The translations under genes were made by a program, and so were the position numbers. From Paraburkholderia sp. (lineage in GTDB: Bacteria > Pseudomonadota > Gammaproteobacteria > Burkholderiales > Burkholderiaceae): 64,000 nucleotides of DNA. Positions 1-8,258 of this stretch are shown piece after piece (the stretch's first letter is position 1; every line of letters starts with the position of its first letter). The notes under the pieces are model-generated. The model was not told the origin of the DNA. It saw only the letters and a program-made list of their open reading frames with translations, and made no database searches. Where the stretch lies: the NCBI RefSeq assembly GCF_024281035.1, contig NZ_JAMXLH010000022.1, positions 1 to 64,000 on the forward strand, given 5' to 3'.

Positions 1-910
1 GTGGGGCAGGATTCGGTGGCGATCGGCATGGGCGCGGTGGCGAACAACGCCAACGATGTGGCACTGGGTGCGAACTCGGTGACAGGCGCGGCCAACCCGA
101 CGGCGAGCGGCACGATCGACGGCACGAACTACAGCTTCGCGGGCGCAGCACCGACGAGCGTAGTGAGCGTAGGCAGTGCCGGTGCCGAACGTCAGATCAC
201 GAACGTAGCGGCGGGGCAACTGAGCGCGGCCAGTACAGATGCGGTGAACGGTTCGCAGCTGTACGCGACCAACCAGGCGGTCGATTCGCTGAACACGGCA
301 CAGCAGCAACTGAACGACCAGGCGGTGAAGTACGGCACGAACCCGGACGGCTCGGTGAACGACAGCAGCGTGACGCTGGGCGGCGCGACGTCGACCGATG
401 GCGGCGTGACCGGTGGCACGAAGATCACGAACGTGGCGCAGGGCGATCTGTCGTCGACGAGTACGGATGCGGTGAACGGATCGCAACTGAACGCGACGAA
501 CCAGAACGTCGCGCAGAACACCGCCGACATCACCGGTCTGGGCGATCAGGTGGATAACCTCTACGCGACGGGTGCGAAGTATTTTCACGCGAACAGCACG
601 GGCACGGACTCGCAGGCGGTCGGTCAGGACTCGGTGGCGATCGGCATGGGCGCGGTGGCGAACAACGCCGGCGATGTGGCGCTGGGTGCGAACTCGGTGA
701 CAGGCACGGCCAACCCGACGGCGAGCGGGACGATCGACGGCACGACGTACACCTACGCGGGCGCAGCGCCGATGAGCGTGGTGAGCATAGGCAGTGTTGG
801 TGCCGAACGTCAGATCACGAACGTAGCGGCGGGTCAACTGAGCGCGGCGAGTACCGATGCGGTGAACGGTTCGCAGCTTTACGCAACGAATCAGGCATTG
901 AGCTCGCTGG
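1..910 (+). repeat. 618-bp period tandem repeat inside the adhesin gene
   Basis: The stretch at about 1-290 recurs at about 619-900 with few differences (for example gtggggcagg/gtcggtcagg at the start). This gives a 206-residue unit of head, neck and stalk. It was probably produced by unequal recombination between stalk modules. Confidence 0.85.
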
Positions 911-1710
911 ATGCTGCGATCAATAACCTGGGCGACACCGTGTCGAAAAACCTCGGCGGCGGATCGACCCACAACAGCGCGGATGGCACCGTCGGGGCGC
1001 CGAGCTACGTCGTCAACAACCATACGTACGACAACGTGGGCGATGCGCTGGCCGCAGCCGCCAACGGATCCGGCGCGTACTACTACGGCGTGAACGACGG
1101 CGGCACGCAGGGCGGCAACTATAACAACGACGGCGCGACGGGCAGTAACTCGATCGCAATGGGCGTCAACACGGTGTCCTCGGGAACGAATAGCACCGCG
1201 GTGGGTAACGGCGCTTCCGCAAACGGCACGGGCAGCACTGCGCTCGGCAATGGCGCAATCGCGTCCGGCACGAACTCGGTGGCACTGGGTGCGAACTCGG
1301 TGGCGTCGGCGCCCAACACGGTATCGGTAGGCGCGCCTGGTTCGGAACGAACGATCTCGAACGTCGCGCCGGGGGTCAACGGTACCGACGCGGTCGACGT
1401 CAACCAGCTCGGTGCGGTTGCGATGCAGTCCAACCAGCAGTTCAACAACCTCCAGGAGGGCGTTAGCCGCTTGAGAGACGACATGTACGGCGGCGTCGCG
1501 TCTGCAATGGCGGTTGCCGGCCTGCCTCAACCAACGGGCCCCGGCAAGAGCATGGTTTCCGTTGCGGGCTCAACATTCCACGGTGAAGAAGGGATCGCGA
1601 TGGGGGTATCCACGATCACCGAAAACGGCAAATGGGTGCTCAAGGGTGCGCTGACTACCAATTCCCGTAGCGACGTTGCCGTTGTGCTCGGCGGCGGCTA
1701 CCAGTGGTAG
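1..1710 (+). CDS. Trimeric autotransporter adhesin (YadA-like), 3' part only
   Basis: The frame is open at the window edge, so only the C-terminal 569 residues are seen. It contains YadA-head repeats (SVAIGMGAVA, STAVGNGA, SVALGANSV types), neck motifs around residues 66-92, 141-170, 270-297 and 446-465 (ITNVAAGQLSAASTDAVNGS type), and a C-terminal YadA anchor at about residues 479-569 ending in YQW, as expected for a trimeric outer-membrane beta-barrel with terminal aromatic residue. The known family role is surface adhesion through type Vc secretion. Residues 1-95 are repeated almost exactly from residue 207, giving a 618-bp repeat. The full gene is certainly longer upstream. The family call is firm; the ligand is unknown. 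Confidence 0.95.
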   Translation: MGQDSVAIGMGAVANNANDVALGANSVTGAANPTASGTIDGTNYSFAGAAPTSVVSVGSAGAERQITNVAAGQLSAASTDAVNGSQLYATNQAVDSLNTAQQQLNDQAVKYGTNPDGSVNDSSVTLGGATSTDGGVTGGTKITNVAQGDLSSTSTDAVNGSQLNATNQNVAQNTADITGLGDQVDNLYATGAKYFHANSTGTDSQAVGQDSVAIGMGAVANNAGDVALGANSVTGTANPTASGTIDGTTYTYAGAAPMSVVSIGSVGAERQITNVAAGQLSAASTDAVNGSQLYATNQALSSLDAAINNLGDTVSKNLGGGSTHNSADGTVGAPSYVVNNHTYDNVGDALAAAANGSGAYYYGVNDGGTQGGNYNNDGATGSNSIAMGVNTVSSGTNSTAVGNGASANGTGSTALGNGAIASGTNSVALGANSVASAPNTVSVGAPGSERTISNVAPGVNGTDAVDVNQLGAVAMQSNQQFNNLQEGVSRLRDDMYGGVASAMAVAGLPQPTGPGKSMVSVAGSTFHGEEGIAMGVSTITENGKWVLKGALTTNSRSDVAVVLGGGYQW

Positions 1711-1794
1711 GCCGGCACAGGGCGCAAAACAGTACAAATGCGCGATGGCAATGATGACGCACGTTATCAAATAACCATAAATGCGTCAGCCCGA

Positions 1795-2043
1795 TTAACT
1801 CCGTTCGATATCTGAGATATATTCGATGGCTCCACTCTGTCGCACACGCTGTGAAGTTAGCGCCGCCTCGATTTCCTTGTTGATCGGTAGCAGTGCAACG
1901 CCATGACCAATAAATACCGGGATGGTGGTGATAAATGGCTGGTTAAGCTCGCTCGCATCGGCGAAGTAAGCCGCTGTCTTTCCCCCTCCGACTAGAGAAT
2001 GAAAGGGACTTCCCCTCTCGCTGGTGTCGATGAGCGTTCGCAA
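1795..2043 (-). CDS. Hypothetical protein, 82 aa, possibly a gene remnant
   Basis: This is a short frame I do not recognise with confidence. It runs divergently from the KfrA-like gene with an 80-nt gap. The segment around residues 28-60 (FADASELNQ ... GHGVALLP ... EAALTSQR) recalls the last third of a LysR effector domain, but the DTS near the start and the LLPIN segment could also suggest a PIN-domain protein. Neither match is complete. It has no clear ribosome binding site. It lies in a zone with other gene fragments, so a degraded gene is as likely as a functional small protein. Confidence 0.25.
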   Translation of the reverse strand: MRTLIDTSERGSPFHSLVGGGKTAAYFADASELNQPFITTIPVFIGHGVALLPINKEIEAALTSQRVRQSGAIEYISDIERS

Positions 2044-2117
2044 CTTCAGCCGGGCACACTGATGCCGACTCGCGGCTTCCGCCGCAGCCTCGGGACGGGA
2101 AAGTCCCTTTCATTCTC
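1995..2117. repeat. 21-bp inverted repeat flanking the kfrA-like start region
   Basis: The arm at 1995-2015 and the arm at 2097-2117 are reverse complements at 20 of 21 positions (core aagtccctttcattctc). The right arm ends 6 nt before the ATG of the KfrA-like gene and itself contains a near-palindrome, AAAG-TCC-CTTT. KfrA proteins are known autorepressors that bind repeats at their own promoter, so an operator role is plausible but inferred. Confidence 0.6.
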
Positions 2118-2123
2118 CACGCC

Positions 2124-3143
2124 ATGCCAGACGCGATTGCCGACGAAACCCGCCTTGCCGCCGAAATCGAGCGGTTGAAGGCCGAGTTCCCGAAAACCCG
2201 CGAGCTCTATCGCGAAGTGTGTGCGCTCATGTTTTTCCGCTTCGGCATCACGCCTACGGCCAACCGGCTCTATCAGCTGGTGCGGCGCGGCAGCATGGGC
2301 ACGCCCACTACCGTGCTGGCCGAATTCTGGTCCGATTTGCGCGAAAAGAGCCGTGTGCGAATCGAGCATGCGGATTTGCCCGAGGACCTGCAAGGCGCCG
2401 CGGGCGAATTCATCGGTGCGCTTTGGACGCGCGCGAATGCGGCAGCGCAGGCGTCGCTGGCCGCGTTGCGCGAAGAGGTCGAGCAAGTGCGCGAGGCGGC
2501 TCAAGTGTCGGTCGCCGCGCGCGAGGCCGATCTCGTGCGCACGGAACTCGCGCTGGAGCAGCGTACGGGTGCGTTGCTCGCCGCGCAGGTTCGCATTCAC
2601 GAACTGGAGCAGGCGCAAGGCGCGACCGAGGCTGAGAACGGCGCGCTAAAGAGCGAACTTGCGCGCCTGCAGCAGGAAGTCCGCGAGCGCGATGCGGCGC
2701 TCGCGCAAGCGCGCGCCGGGTTTGCCGCGCAACTCGATACGCAGCGGGCGAGCACGGAACTCGCTCAGACGCGTCTTGAGGCGTCGGAAAAGCGCGTGCT
2801 GCTGGAAATCGAGCGCGAGCGCACCGCCAACGCACAACTGCAACGCGTTGCCCGCGCCGAGGAAAATGCACGCGCCGAGATCCAGTCTTTGCAGTCGCAA
2901 TTGGGCGATTTGCGCCATCGGGCGGGCGTGCTCGAAGGTCACCTGGATGCTTTGCGGGCAACGCAGGGTGTGCGCGCGCAGGAACGCGACGCTGTTACGC
3001 AGAAGCCACTGGATACGGATGCCGCCGTGCAGCGCACGGGGCGCGGCGCGACATCCACGCGTACGGCCACGAAGGCGGCTGCAAAGACGGCCACGAAGAC
3101 GGCCACGAATACGGCCGCAAAACAAGGATCGGCCAAATCGTGA
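2124..3143 (+). CDS. KfrA-like DNA-binding coiled-coil protein
   Basis: The 339-aa protein has an N-terminal KfrA_N-type DNA-binding region (about residues 5-95: PKTRELYREVCALMFF, ITPTANRLYQLVRRGSMGTPTT, LAEFW). A very long Glu/Arg/Gln/Ala coiled coil follows (about 110-290). The C-terminal tail is built of short Lys-Thr-Ala repeats (about 305-335), which probably contact DNA non-specifically. KfrA of IncP/IncW plasmids is a DNA-binding, autoregulatory, nucleoid-like protein that aids stable maintenance. The role here, on an unknown replicon, is inferred. No strong Shine-Dalgarno precedes the ATG. An inverted repeat sits directly upstream. Its flanks are gene remnants, suggesting an insertion or rearrangement site. 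Confidence 0.85.
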   Translation: MPDAIADETRLAAEIERLKAEFPKTRELYREVCALMFFRFGITPTANRLYQLVRRGSMGTPTTVLAEFWSDLREKSRVRIEHADLPEDLQGAAGEFIGALWTRANAAAQASLAALREEVEQVREAAQVSVAAREADLVRTELALEQRTGALLAAQVRIHELEQAQGATEAENGALKSELARLQQEVRERDAALAQARAGFAAQLDTQRASTELAQTRLEASEKRVLLEIERERTANAQLQRVARAEENARAEIQSLQSQLGDLRHRAGVLEGHLDALRATQGVRAQERDAVTQKPLDTDAAVQRTGRGATSTRTATKAAAKTATKTATNTAAKQGSAKS

Positions 3144-3184
3144 TGACCGCGAGATGGCGGCGTGAATCCTTTGCGCTACGGTGA

Positions 3185-3444
3185 CAGGGGGAACCGGGCC
3201 GACCTTGCGGCACGGCTTCTGTAACACGCAATACGCGCGAGCGATATCAACCCACCTCGCCCCGGTTTCTCCCGGCCCGGTCTCCTTCGCACGATACAAG
3301 GCCGGATCGGCGCGCTTCACGAGCGCCGTCACGTCTCGCTCGCCGGGATGTCGCCCGGTCACGCCGATGCGAAAAACCTCCGCTTTGAAAGGCGATTTCC
3401 GCGCAGGCGGCTCGCTTCGCAATCGTGTCGATCAATTCATTCAT
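3185..3444 (-). pseudogene. Remnant of a GGDEF (diguanylate cyclase) C-terminus, frameshifted
   Basis: Minus-strand translation of about 3235-3380 reads FRIGVTGRHPGERDVTAL followed by VKRADPALYRAKETG. This matches the conserved end of GGDEF domains (SIGV...ADxALYxAKxxGRN). The upstream piece (MNELIDTIAKRA, from 3444) is in another frame, so a frameshift separates the two. The GGDEF signature loop itself is absent. It is therefore a broken fragment and not an active cyclase. This explains most of the 3144-3508 gap. Confidence 0.5.
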
Positions 3445-3590
3445 TGCGCGTCAAAACACGCGACCTGCCGCATTGAACGCACTCACCTCGCGTCGACGCT
3501 GGTTCTACAATGAACGCAGGTCTCGCGGGCCGTACTGGTTTGAAGTTGGCTAACGTTGCGTCGGGCTCTACCAGAAAGGGTGAGGTCATC

Positions 3591-3713
3591 ATGCCTGGTG
3601 TTCATAAGGCAGTGTTCCCGGCAGCGGGAATCGACACGCGCTTTCTACCGGCGACCAAAGCGAGTCCGAAGGAAATGCTGCCGGTGATCGACAAGCCACT
3701 CATCCAGTTGGCG
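3591..3713 (+). pseudogene. galU: 5' fragment of galU (UTP-glucose-1-phosphate uridylyltransferase)
   Basis: From the ATG at 3591 the translation begins [13 protein letters not shown] and continues [23 protein letters not shown], which is the N-terminus of bacterial GalU. After about 41 residues the similarity stops abruptly and the frame continues as unrelated Arg/Ala-rich sequence up to the next gene. The nucleotide-binding GLGTR motif is changed to GIDTR. The intact enzyme is about 290 aa, so this is a truncated copy carried in by rearrangement. An intact galU must be sought elsewhere in the genome. Confidence 0.8.
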
Positions 3714-3808
3714 GCGCACACGCGGGCCAGGGCGCGGCAGGCGCCGTGCCCGGCCAATCCGCTCGCGGCGCGCGGGGCTCGTTGCGCCATTGACTCGCGG
3801 AGGTTCGC

Positions 3809-5335
3809 ATGAGCAGTGATACAGCAAGTGAAAACGGTCCCGACCTGGCCCAGGGCGTGCCCATCGAATCTTTCGACACAACCGGCCTGTTGGCGGGACA
3901 TGTCGGTGACGACGCGGTCATGATCGCGCGGGTTGGCGATGAATTCCTCGCGGTCGATGCGGCCTGTACGCACTATCACGGGCCGCTTTCCGAAGGGTTG
4001 ATCGTCGGGGACACGGTACGGTGCCCATGGCATCACGCGTGCTTCAACCTGCGTACGGGCGAGGCGGTGCGCGCGCCTGCGCTGAGTCCTGTCTCGTGCT
4101 GGTCCACGGCCATTCGCGGCGACAAGGTGTTTGTGCTGCACAAGCTTGCTCCAGCCGCCAGTTCCGTGTCCGTGCCGGCTGGCGCGCCGCAGAAGATCGT
4201 CATCGTCGGCGCAGGGGCGGCGGGTTTTGCCGCTGCCGAGCGTCTACGGCGGCTCGGTTACGCAGGCAGTCTGACGATGCTGAGCGACGACGACGCAGCG
4301 CCCGTGGACCGTCCGAATCTCTCCAAAGACTACCTGGCCGGCAGCGCGCCCGAGGACTGGGTCTGGCTTCGCGACGATGCCTTCTACGCGGATCAACGCA
4401 TCGATTTGCGGCTGAAGGCCAACGCTGTGCGCCTCGACATCGCCGCGCAGGAAGTGGAACTCGGCGATGGCAGCAAGGTGCCCTACGATCGCCTGTTGCT
4501 GGCGACCGGCGCGGAAGCGATTCGCTTGCCGATCCCAGGCATGGATTTGCCGCACGTTTATACGCTTCGCTCGCTGGCCGACAGTCGCGCCATCATCGCT
4601 CGCGCGGCGAGTGCGCGGCGCGTGGTCGTGATCGGAGCCAGCTTCATCGGACTGGAAGTGGCGGCGTCATTGCGCACGCGTGGACTCGAGGTACACGTCG
4701 TGGCGCCCGAGCGGCGTCCGATGGAGCGCGTGCTGGGGCCGGAGATGGGTGATTTCGTGCGGCAGCTGCATGAGGAACACGGTGTCGTGTTTCATCTGGA
4801 GAACACCGTCGACGCCATCGACGCGCAGCGGGTATCGCTCAAAGCGGGCGGCAGCGTGGAGGCGGACCTGGTCGTGGCCGGTGTCGGCGTGCGGCCGCGA
4901 CTGACGCTGGCCGAGCAAGCCGGCCTTGCGGTCAACCGGGGCGTGGTGGTCGATGCCTGCTTGCAGACGAGCGTGCCCGGCATATTCGCCGCGGGCGATA
5001 TCGCTCGCTGGCCCGATCCGTACAGCGGCGCGGATATTCGTGTCGAGCATTGGGTCGTCGCGCAACGTCAGGGGCAAACCGCAGCGATGAACCTGATCGG
5101 CGGACACGAGAAATTCGATGTCGTGCCGTTCTTCTGGAGCCAGCACTACGACGTTCCGATCAACTACGTCGGGCACGCGGAAAGCTGGGATGAACTCCTG
5201 ATTGAAGGCAGTATTGCGGCGCGCGACTGCGTGCTGCGCTACAAGCGAGCCGGACGTGTGATCGCTGTCGCGTCGATTTACCGCGACGTGGAGAGTCTGC
5301 GGGCCGAAGTCGAGATGGAGCGCGATTCACCTTGA
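3809..5335 (+). CDS. Rieske-domain FAD/NAD-dependent oxidoreductase (AIFM3-like)
   Basis: 508 aa. An N-terminal Rieske [2Fe-2S] domain carries C53-x-H55 (CTHYHG) and C72-x2-H75 (CPWHH). A class-I pyridine-nucleotide disulphide-type reductase follows, with an FAD GxGxxG at 134-139, a second dinucleotide motif near 273-280 ([10 protein letters not shown]), the late FAD motif GIFAAGD near 393, and a C-terminal reductase tail. The family transfers electrons from NAD(P)H through FAD; the physiological acceptor of this fused form is unknown. It resembles the ferredoxin-reductase half of Rieske dioxygenase systems, but no oxygenase gene is nearby. GGAGG lies about 7 nt before the ATG. It follows the galU fragment directly, so it may use a captured upstream promoter. 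Confidence 0.88.
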   Translation: MSSDTASENGPDLAQGVPIESFDTTGLLAGHVGDDAVMIARVGDEFLAVDAACTHYHGPLSEGLIVGDTVRCPWHHACFNLRTGEAVRAPALSPVSCWSTAIRGDKVFVLHKLAPAASSVSVPAGAPQKIVIVGAGAAGFAAAERLRRLGYAGSLTMLSDDDAAPVDRPNLSKDYLAGSAPEDWVWLRDDAFYADQRIDLRLKANAVRLDIAAQEVELGDGSKVPYDRLLLATGAEAIRLPIPGMDLPHVYTLRSLADSRAIIARAASARRVVVIGASFIGLEVAASLRTRGLEVHVVAPERRPMERVLGPEMGDFVRQLHEEHGVVFHLENTVDAIDAQRVSLKAGGSVEADLVVAGVGVRPRLTLAEQAGLAVNRGVVVDACLQTSVPGIFAAGDIARWPDPYSGADIRVEHWVVAQRQGQTAAMNLIGGHEKFDVVPFFWSQHYDVPINYVGHAESWDELLIEGSIAARDCVLRYKRAGRVIAVASIYRDVESLRAEVEMERDSP

Positions 5336-5412
5336 TTCGCCCTGGTTCACCCTGGTTCGCCTCGATTCGCCTTGCGGCCGCCGCGATGCCGGTTGGTGCG
5401 CTATGTGGTGCG

Positions 5413-5670
5413 TTATTTGGAGTCGTGCTTGTGGAATGCGTCCTTGACGGCGTGATAGCCGTGTTTCGACGCATCCGCAATGCCGTGGCCGACGGTTTTG
5501 GCGGCGTGGGCCGTCGCGTGGCCGGCGTCGCGCGCGGCATGGCCCACCTTCCGCCCCGCGTCGACGGTGGTGGTCTTGATATCGTGGCCGACTTCGTGGA
5601 GATCGGCGTGCGCGACCTGGCTCATCGATGCGAGGACCGCGGCCGCCAGCAGGATTTTCCGGATTTTCAT
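5413..5670 (-). CDS. Small secreted His/Ala-rich protein at the end of the polyene-like operon
   Basis: 85 aa with a clear Sec signal peptide (MKIRK, hydrophobic core, cleavage after Ala22 in VAHA-D). The mature 63 residues contain 10 His and short Gly-His-Ala / Asp-Ala / Lys repeats (VGHAARDAGH, TAHAAKTVGH). These would form an amphipathic helix. Its ATG overlaps the stop of the dehydratase gene by 4 nt (5667-5670), so it is translationally coupled and is the last gene of the ten-gene minus-strand operon. The function is unknown. A periplasmic lipid- or metal-binding role is speculation based on composition. It converges with the upstream oxidoreductase gene. Confidence 0.75.
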   Translation of the reverse strand: MKIRKILLAAAVLASMSQVAHADLHEVGHDIKTTTVDAGRKVGHAARDAGHATAHAAKTVGHGIADASKHGYHAVKDAFHKHDSK

Positions 5671-6218
5671 GCAGTGGTTCCTTTCGGGTTTGCATTCGCA
5701 TCGAGCATCACGGCGGCACGGCCCGCCAGGATAAGGCGTGCGCCGCAGTGGATCGCGAAGCGATAAAGAATCGTATGCGTGTCGCCGCTCACGCGCTCGG
5801 CCTCGATCGTCAACGGGGCGTCGAGGTCATCCAGACGCTCGACGTAGGCCTCGACGCTGCGCACGCTGGCAAGGTAGCCCACGCGCGGACGCTCGCGCAC
5901 CGCGCCAGGCACCGCGCCAGGTCCGGCGCCAGGCACGGCATCAAGTACGGCATCAACTACGGCATCAAGCACGGCGCCGTGCACCGCCATGGCCTGAGCC
6001 GCGTATTCGATCCCGCATACCGCCGCAAGCCGCCCGTTCGCGCGCAGCGGATTGTCTGCATCCAGGTGACTCGTGGCGGTGCAGCGAATCCGTTCGTCAT
6101 CGAAGGCGACAACTGCGTCGAGCAGACACATCGCGCCCGCATGGGGGATGTGCGCGGCAATCCATTCGCGGCCGAGCGGCGCGGGTGGCGTCGTGAGTGG
6201 CGTATCGGGCGAGTTCAT
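5667..6218 (-). CDS. 3-hydroxyacyl-ACP dehydratase-like protein (ApeP type)
   Basis: 183 aa hotdog-fold protein of the kind found in aryl polyene clusters. It starts at MNSPDT, where the ATG overlaps the stop of the preceding gene by 4 nt (6215-6218). The HIPHAGAMCLLD motif near residue 22 matches the catalytic-region start of this subfamily, and the C-terminal strand pattern (LASVRSVEAYVERLD ... ERVSGD) also fits. It is expected to dehydrate 3-hydroxyacyl-ACP in chain extension. A low-complexity insertion at about residues 80-110 (AVLDAVVDAVLDAV and GAVPGAV type) is encoded by short DNA repeats and is probably a lineage-specific expansion. Confidence 0.8.
   Translation of the reverse strand: MNSPDTPLTTPPAPLGREWIAAHIPHAGAMCLLDAVVAFDDERIRCTATSHLDADNPLRANGRLAAVCGIEYAAQAMAVHGAVLDAVVDAVLDAVPGAGPGAVPGAVRERPRVGYLASVRSVEAYVERLDDLDAPLTIEAERVSGDTHTILYRFAIHCGARLILAGRAAVMLDANANPKGTTA
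5905..5985. repeat. Short tandem repeats inside the dehydratase gene
   Basis: Two overlapping families of degenerate short repeats (accgcgccaggc-type and acggcatcaa-type units) occur here. They encode an Ala/Val/Asp/Pro-rich loop inside the dehydratase and are consistent with replication slippage. Confidence 0.7.
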
Positions 6219-7042
6219 GACGCGAGCGCGCTGTGTCCTGCCAGGTCCGAAGGAACGACATCGACCTGCAAGCGCGTGTCGGACAGGTAATCGAGCACCA
6301 CGCTCGCCCGACGCTGCGTCGCCAGCGCTTCGAGCAGCGGCAATGCGCGCGCGGCAGGAATGTCCCGGCGCAACTGCTCCAGTGCCTGGCTTGCGAGGAC
6401 GGTGGACGGCGCATCGGTGAGCCGCGCCTCGATTCGCGCGAGCGCACGTGGACTGGCTTGCGGCGCCAGCACCATGGCGACGCCGAATATCCCCGGAATC
6501 GGTCGCACGGCGCGCATCGGCTCCGGGTAGTCGGTATCGAAGGCGACCAGCAGCGTGGGTGTCGCATCCACCGCGACCTGGCACAGGCTGTCGAGCAGGC
6601 CCGCGGCGAAGCTGCCGTCGTGCGCGCACAGCACAGTGGACGCCGCCATCGCGCCCGATGCGATGCCCCAGTAACCGGCGGGCGCGTTGTGCACCGAGTT
6701 ATGAAAACGGGTCGGCGAGAATTGCCGGTCGTGGCCCGCGAGCGCTTCGCAGATGGCGTGGCAGTTGTAGCTGTCGCCGCCCGATGAGGTGAACACGCTC
6801 GCCAGCGTGGCGGGGTCGCGCGCGCTTGCCGCCGCGGCTTCCTGGCAGACCGCGAGGGCGACGCGCACGGCCGCGCCGGTGCGGCGCCGCTCGGCGCTCG
6901 GCAGGCAGGCGGGTGTCGGCACTGTCGTGGGGGCGCTCGCGTAGGTCGCGCGTTGCGCGAGTACCTGCGCCGCGTGCGGCCAGTCGTGCAGTCCGGGCCC
7001 GAGCAGCCCGACGCTTTCGATGAATGCGCTAAGCCGGGTCAT
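6215..7042 (-). CDS. Beta-ketoacyl synthase-like chain length factor (ApeC type)
   Basis: The protein is 275 aa from the MTRLSAF start. An in-frame upstream start at 7105 would overlap the previous gene by 77 nt and is less likely. The sequence matches the ketoacyl-synthase-like family of aryl polyene clusters (SSGGDSYNCHAICEAL, HNSVHNAPAGYWGIASG, FAAGLLDSLCQ). The thiolase-fold catalytic Cys-His-His set is not evident, as is usual for chain length factors. Such subunits pair with an active ketosynthase and help set product length. It overlaps the ketosynthase gene by 14 nt and the dehydratase gene by 4 nt. Confidence 0.82.
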   Translation of the reverse strand: MTRLSAFIESVGLLGPGLHDWPHAAQVLAQRATYASAPTTVPTPACLPSAERRRTGAAVRVALAVCQEAAAASARDPATLASVFTSSGGDSYNCHAICEALAGHDRQFSPTRFHNSVHNAPAGYWGIASGAMAASTVLCAHDGSFAAGLLDSLCQVAVDATPTLLVAFDTDYPEPMRAVRPIPGIFGVAMVLAPQASPRALARIEARLTDAPSTVLASQALEQLRRDIPAARALPLLEALATQRRASVVLDYLSDTRLQVDVVPSDLAGHSALAS

Positions 7043-8258
7043 GGCGAACCCGGAAGTGAGCGTGCCCGGCACGGCCAAGCACGAGACTGCAATTCGTGCC
7101 GCCAAAGCCGAACGAGTTGCTGAGCACGACGCCCACGCGCGCGGCGCGGCTCGTCAACACGTAGTCGAGTGGCGCAAGCATCGGATCGACCTGCGTCGTG
7201 TTGATGCCGGCGGGCAGTTGCTGATCGCGCAAGGCGAGCGCCGAAATCACCGCTTCGAGCGCACCTGCCGCGCCGAGCGTATGGCCGGTCGCGCCCTTGG
7301 TGGAGCTGCACGGCGTGCCGTCGAACAGCGCGGTGACGGCGCGGCTTTCGGCAGCATCGTTGCTCGGCGTGGCCGTGCCGTGCAGGTTGATGTAGTCGAT
7401 GGCGTTCGCGTCGAGGCCCGCCGACGCCAGCGCCTGTTCGATCGCCATGCGCGCGCCCAGCCCTTGCGGATGCGGCGACGACATGTGATGTGCGTCGCTC
7501 GACTCGCCGACGCCGAGCAGCAGGATGGTGTCGTCGGCGAGCGGCGCATCGCTCGTGCGTTCGAGCAGCGCGAATGCCGCCGCTTCACCGATCGAAATGC
7601 CGTCGCGTGCGGTGTCGAATGGCCGGCACGGCTGCCGCGAGAGCAGTTCGAGCGAATTGAATCCGTACAGCGTGGTCAGGCACAGCGAATCGACGCCGCC
7701 GACGACGGCCGCATCGATGAGGCCCGCTTCGATCATCCGGCGCGCCGTCGCGAAGACCTTCGCGCCCGATGAGCAGGCGGTCGAAATGGCCATCGCGGGG
7801 CCGCGCAGCCCGAAATACGCGCGCACGAAAGCGGCCGCCGAGTACGTGTTGTGCGTCTCGGCATAGTGAAAGCCGGCGGGCAGCGCGCCCGTCGCCGGGT
7901 CGCGCCGCTGGTAGGCGCGTTCCGTTTCGAGGATGCCCGACGTGCTCGTGCCGATGAATACGCCGATGCGCTCGACGCCATGGCGCGCGACGGCGCGCTC
8001 GACGTGGCCCGCGAAATCGTCCTGCGTGAGGCCGATCTGCGCGAGGCGGTTGTTGCGGCACTCGTAGTCGGCGAGATCGGCGCGAACCGGATGTGCATCG
8101 ACGTCCCCAACCGCGCCGACCCAGGTGTCGAGAGTCACGTCCTCGAAGTCGCAGCGTGCAAGGCCGCCGTGCCCGGCGCGCAGCGCGGCGCGCGTGGCGT
8201 CGAGGCCCCGTCCGAGGCAACTTGTGGCCGTGAAGTGCGTGAGCAGGAGAGGTTTCAA
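7029..8258 (-). CDS. Beta-ketoacyl-ACP synthase (FabF/ApeO type)
   Basis: About 409 aa. It has the full ketosynthase triad: Cys in STACSSGAK, His in LHGTATPSND and His in KGATGHTLGA, plus the C-terminal NSFGFGGTN. It catalyses the decarboxylative condensation that elongates ACP-bound chains. Two non-ATG starts are possible. A TTG at 8258 overlaps the previous stop by 4 nt (TTGA), matching the coupling pattern of this operon, and gives the usual LLLTHFTATSCLG beginning. A GTG at 8297 would add 13 residues. I prefer 8258. Confidence 0.88.
   Translation of the reverse strand: MKPLLLTHFTATSCLGRGLDATRAALRAGHGGLARCDFEDVTLDTWVGAVGDVDAHPVRADLADYECRNNRLAQIGLTQDDFAGHVERAVARHGVERIGVFIGTSTSGILETERAYQRRDPATGALPAGFHYAETHNTYSAAAFVRAYFGLRGPAMAISTACSSGAKVFATARRMIEAGLIDAAVVGGVDSLCLTTLYGFNSLELLSRQPCRPFDTARDGISIGEAAAFALLERTSDAPLADDTILLLGVGESSDAHHMSSPHPQGLGARMAIEQALASAGLDANAIDYINLHGTATPSNDAAESRAVTALFDGTPCSSTKGATGHTLGAAGALEAVISALALRDQQLPAGINTTQVDPMLAPLDYVLTSRAARVGVVLSNSFGFGGTNCSLVLGRAGHAHFRVRHDPA

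Noticed and set aside
1..1710. CRISPR-like or satellite repeats in the adhesin
   Set aside because: The repeats are coding, in frame, and belong to YadA head/neck modules.
3181..3513. Plus-strand 110-codon frame in the gap after the KfrA-like gene
   Set aside because: The GGDEF remnant on the opposite strand explains this sequence better.
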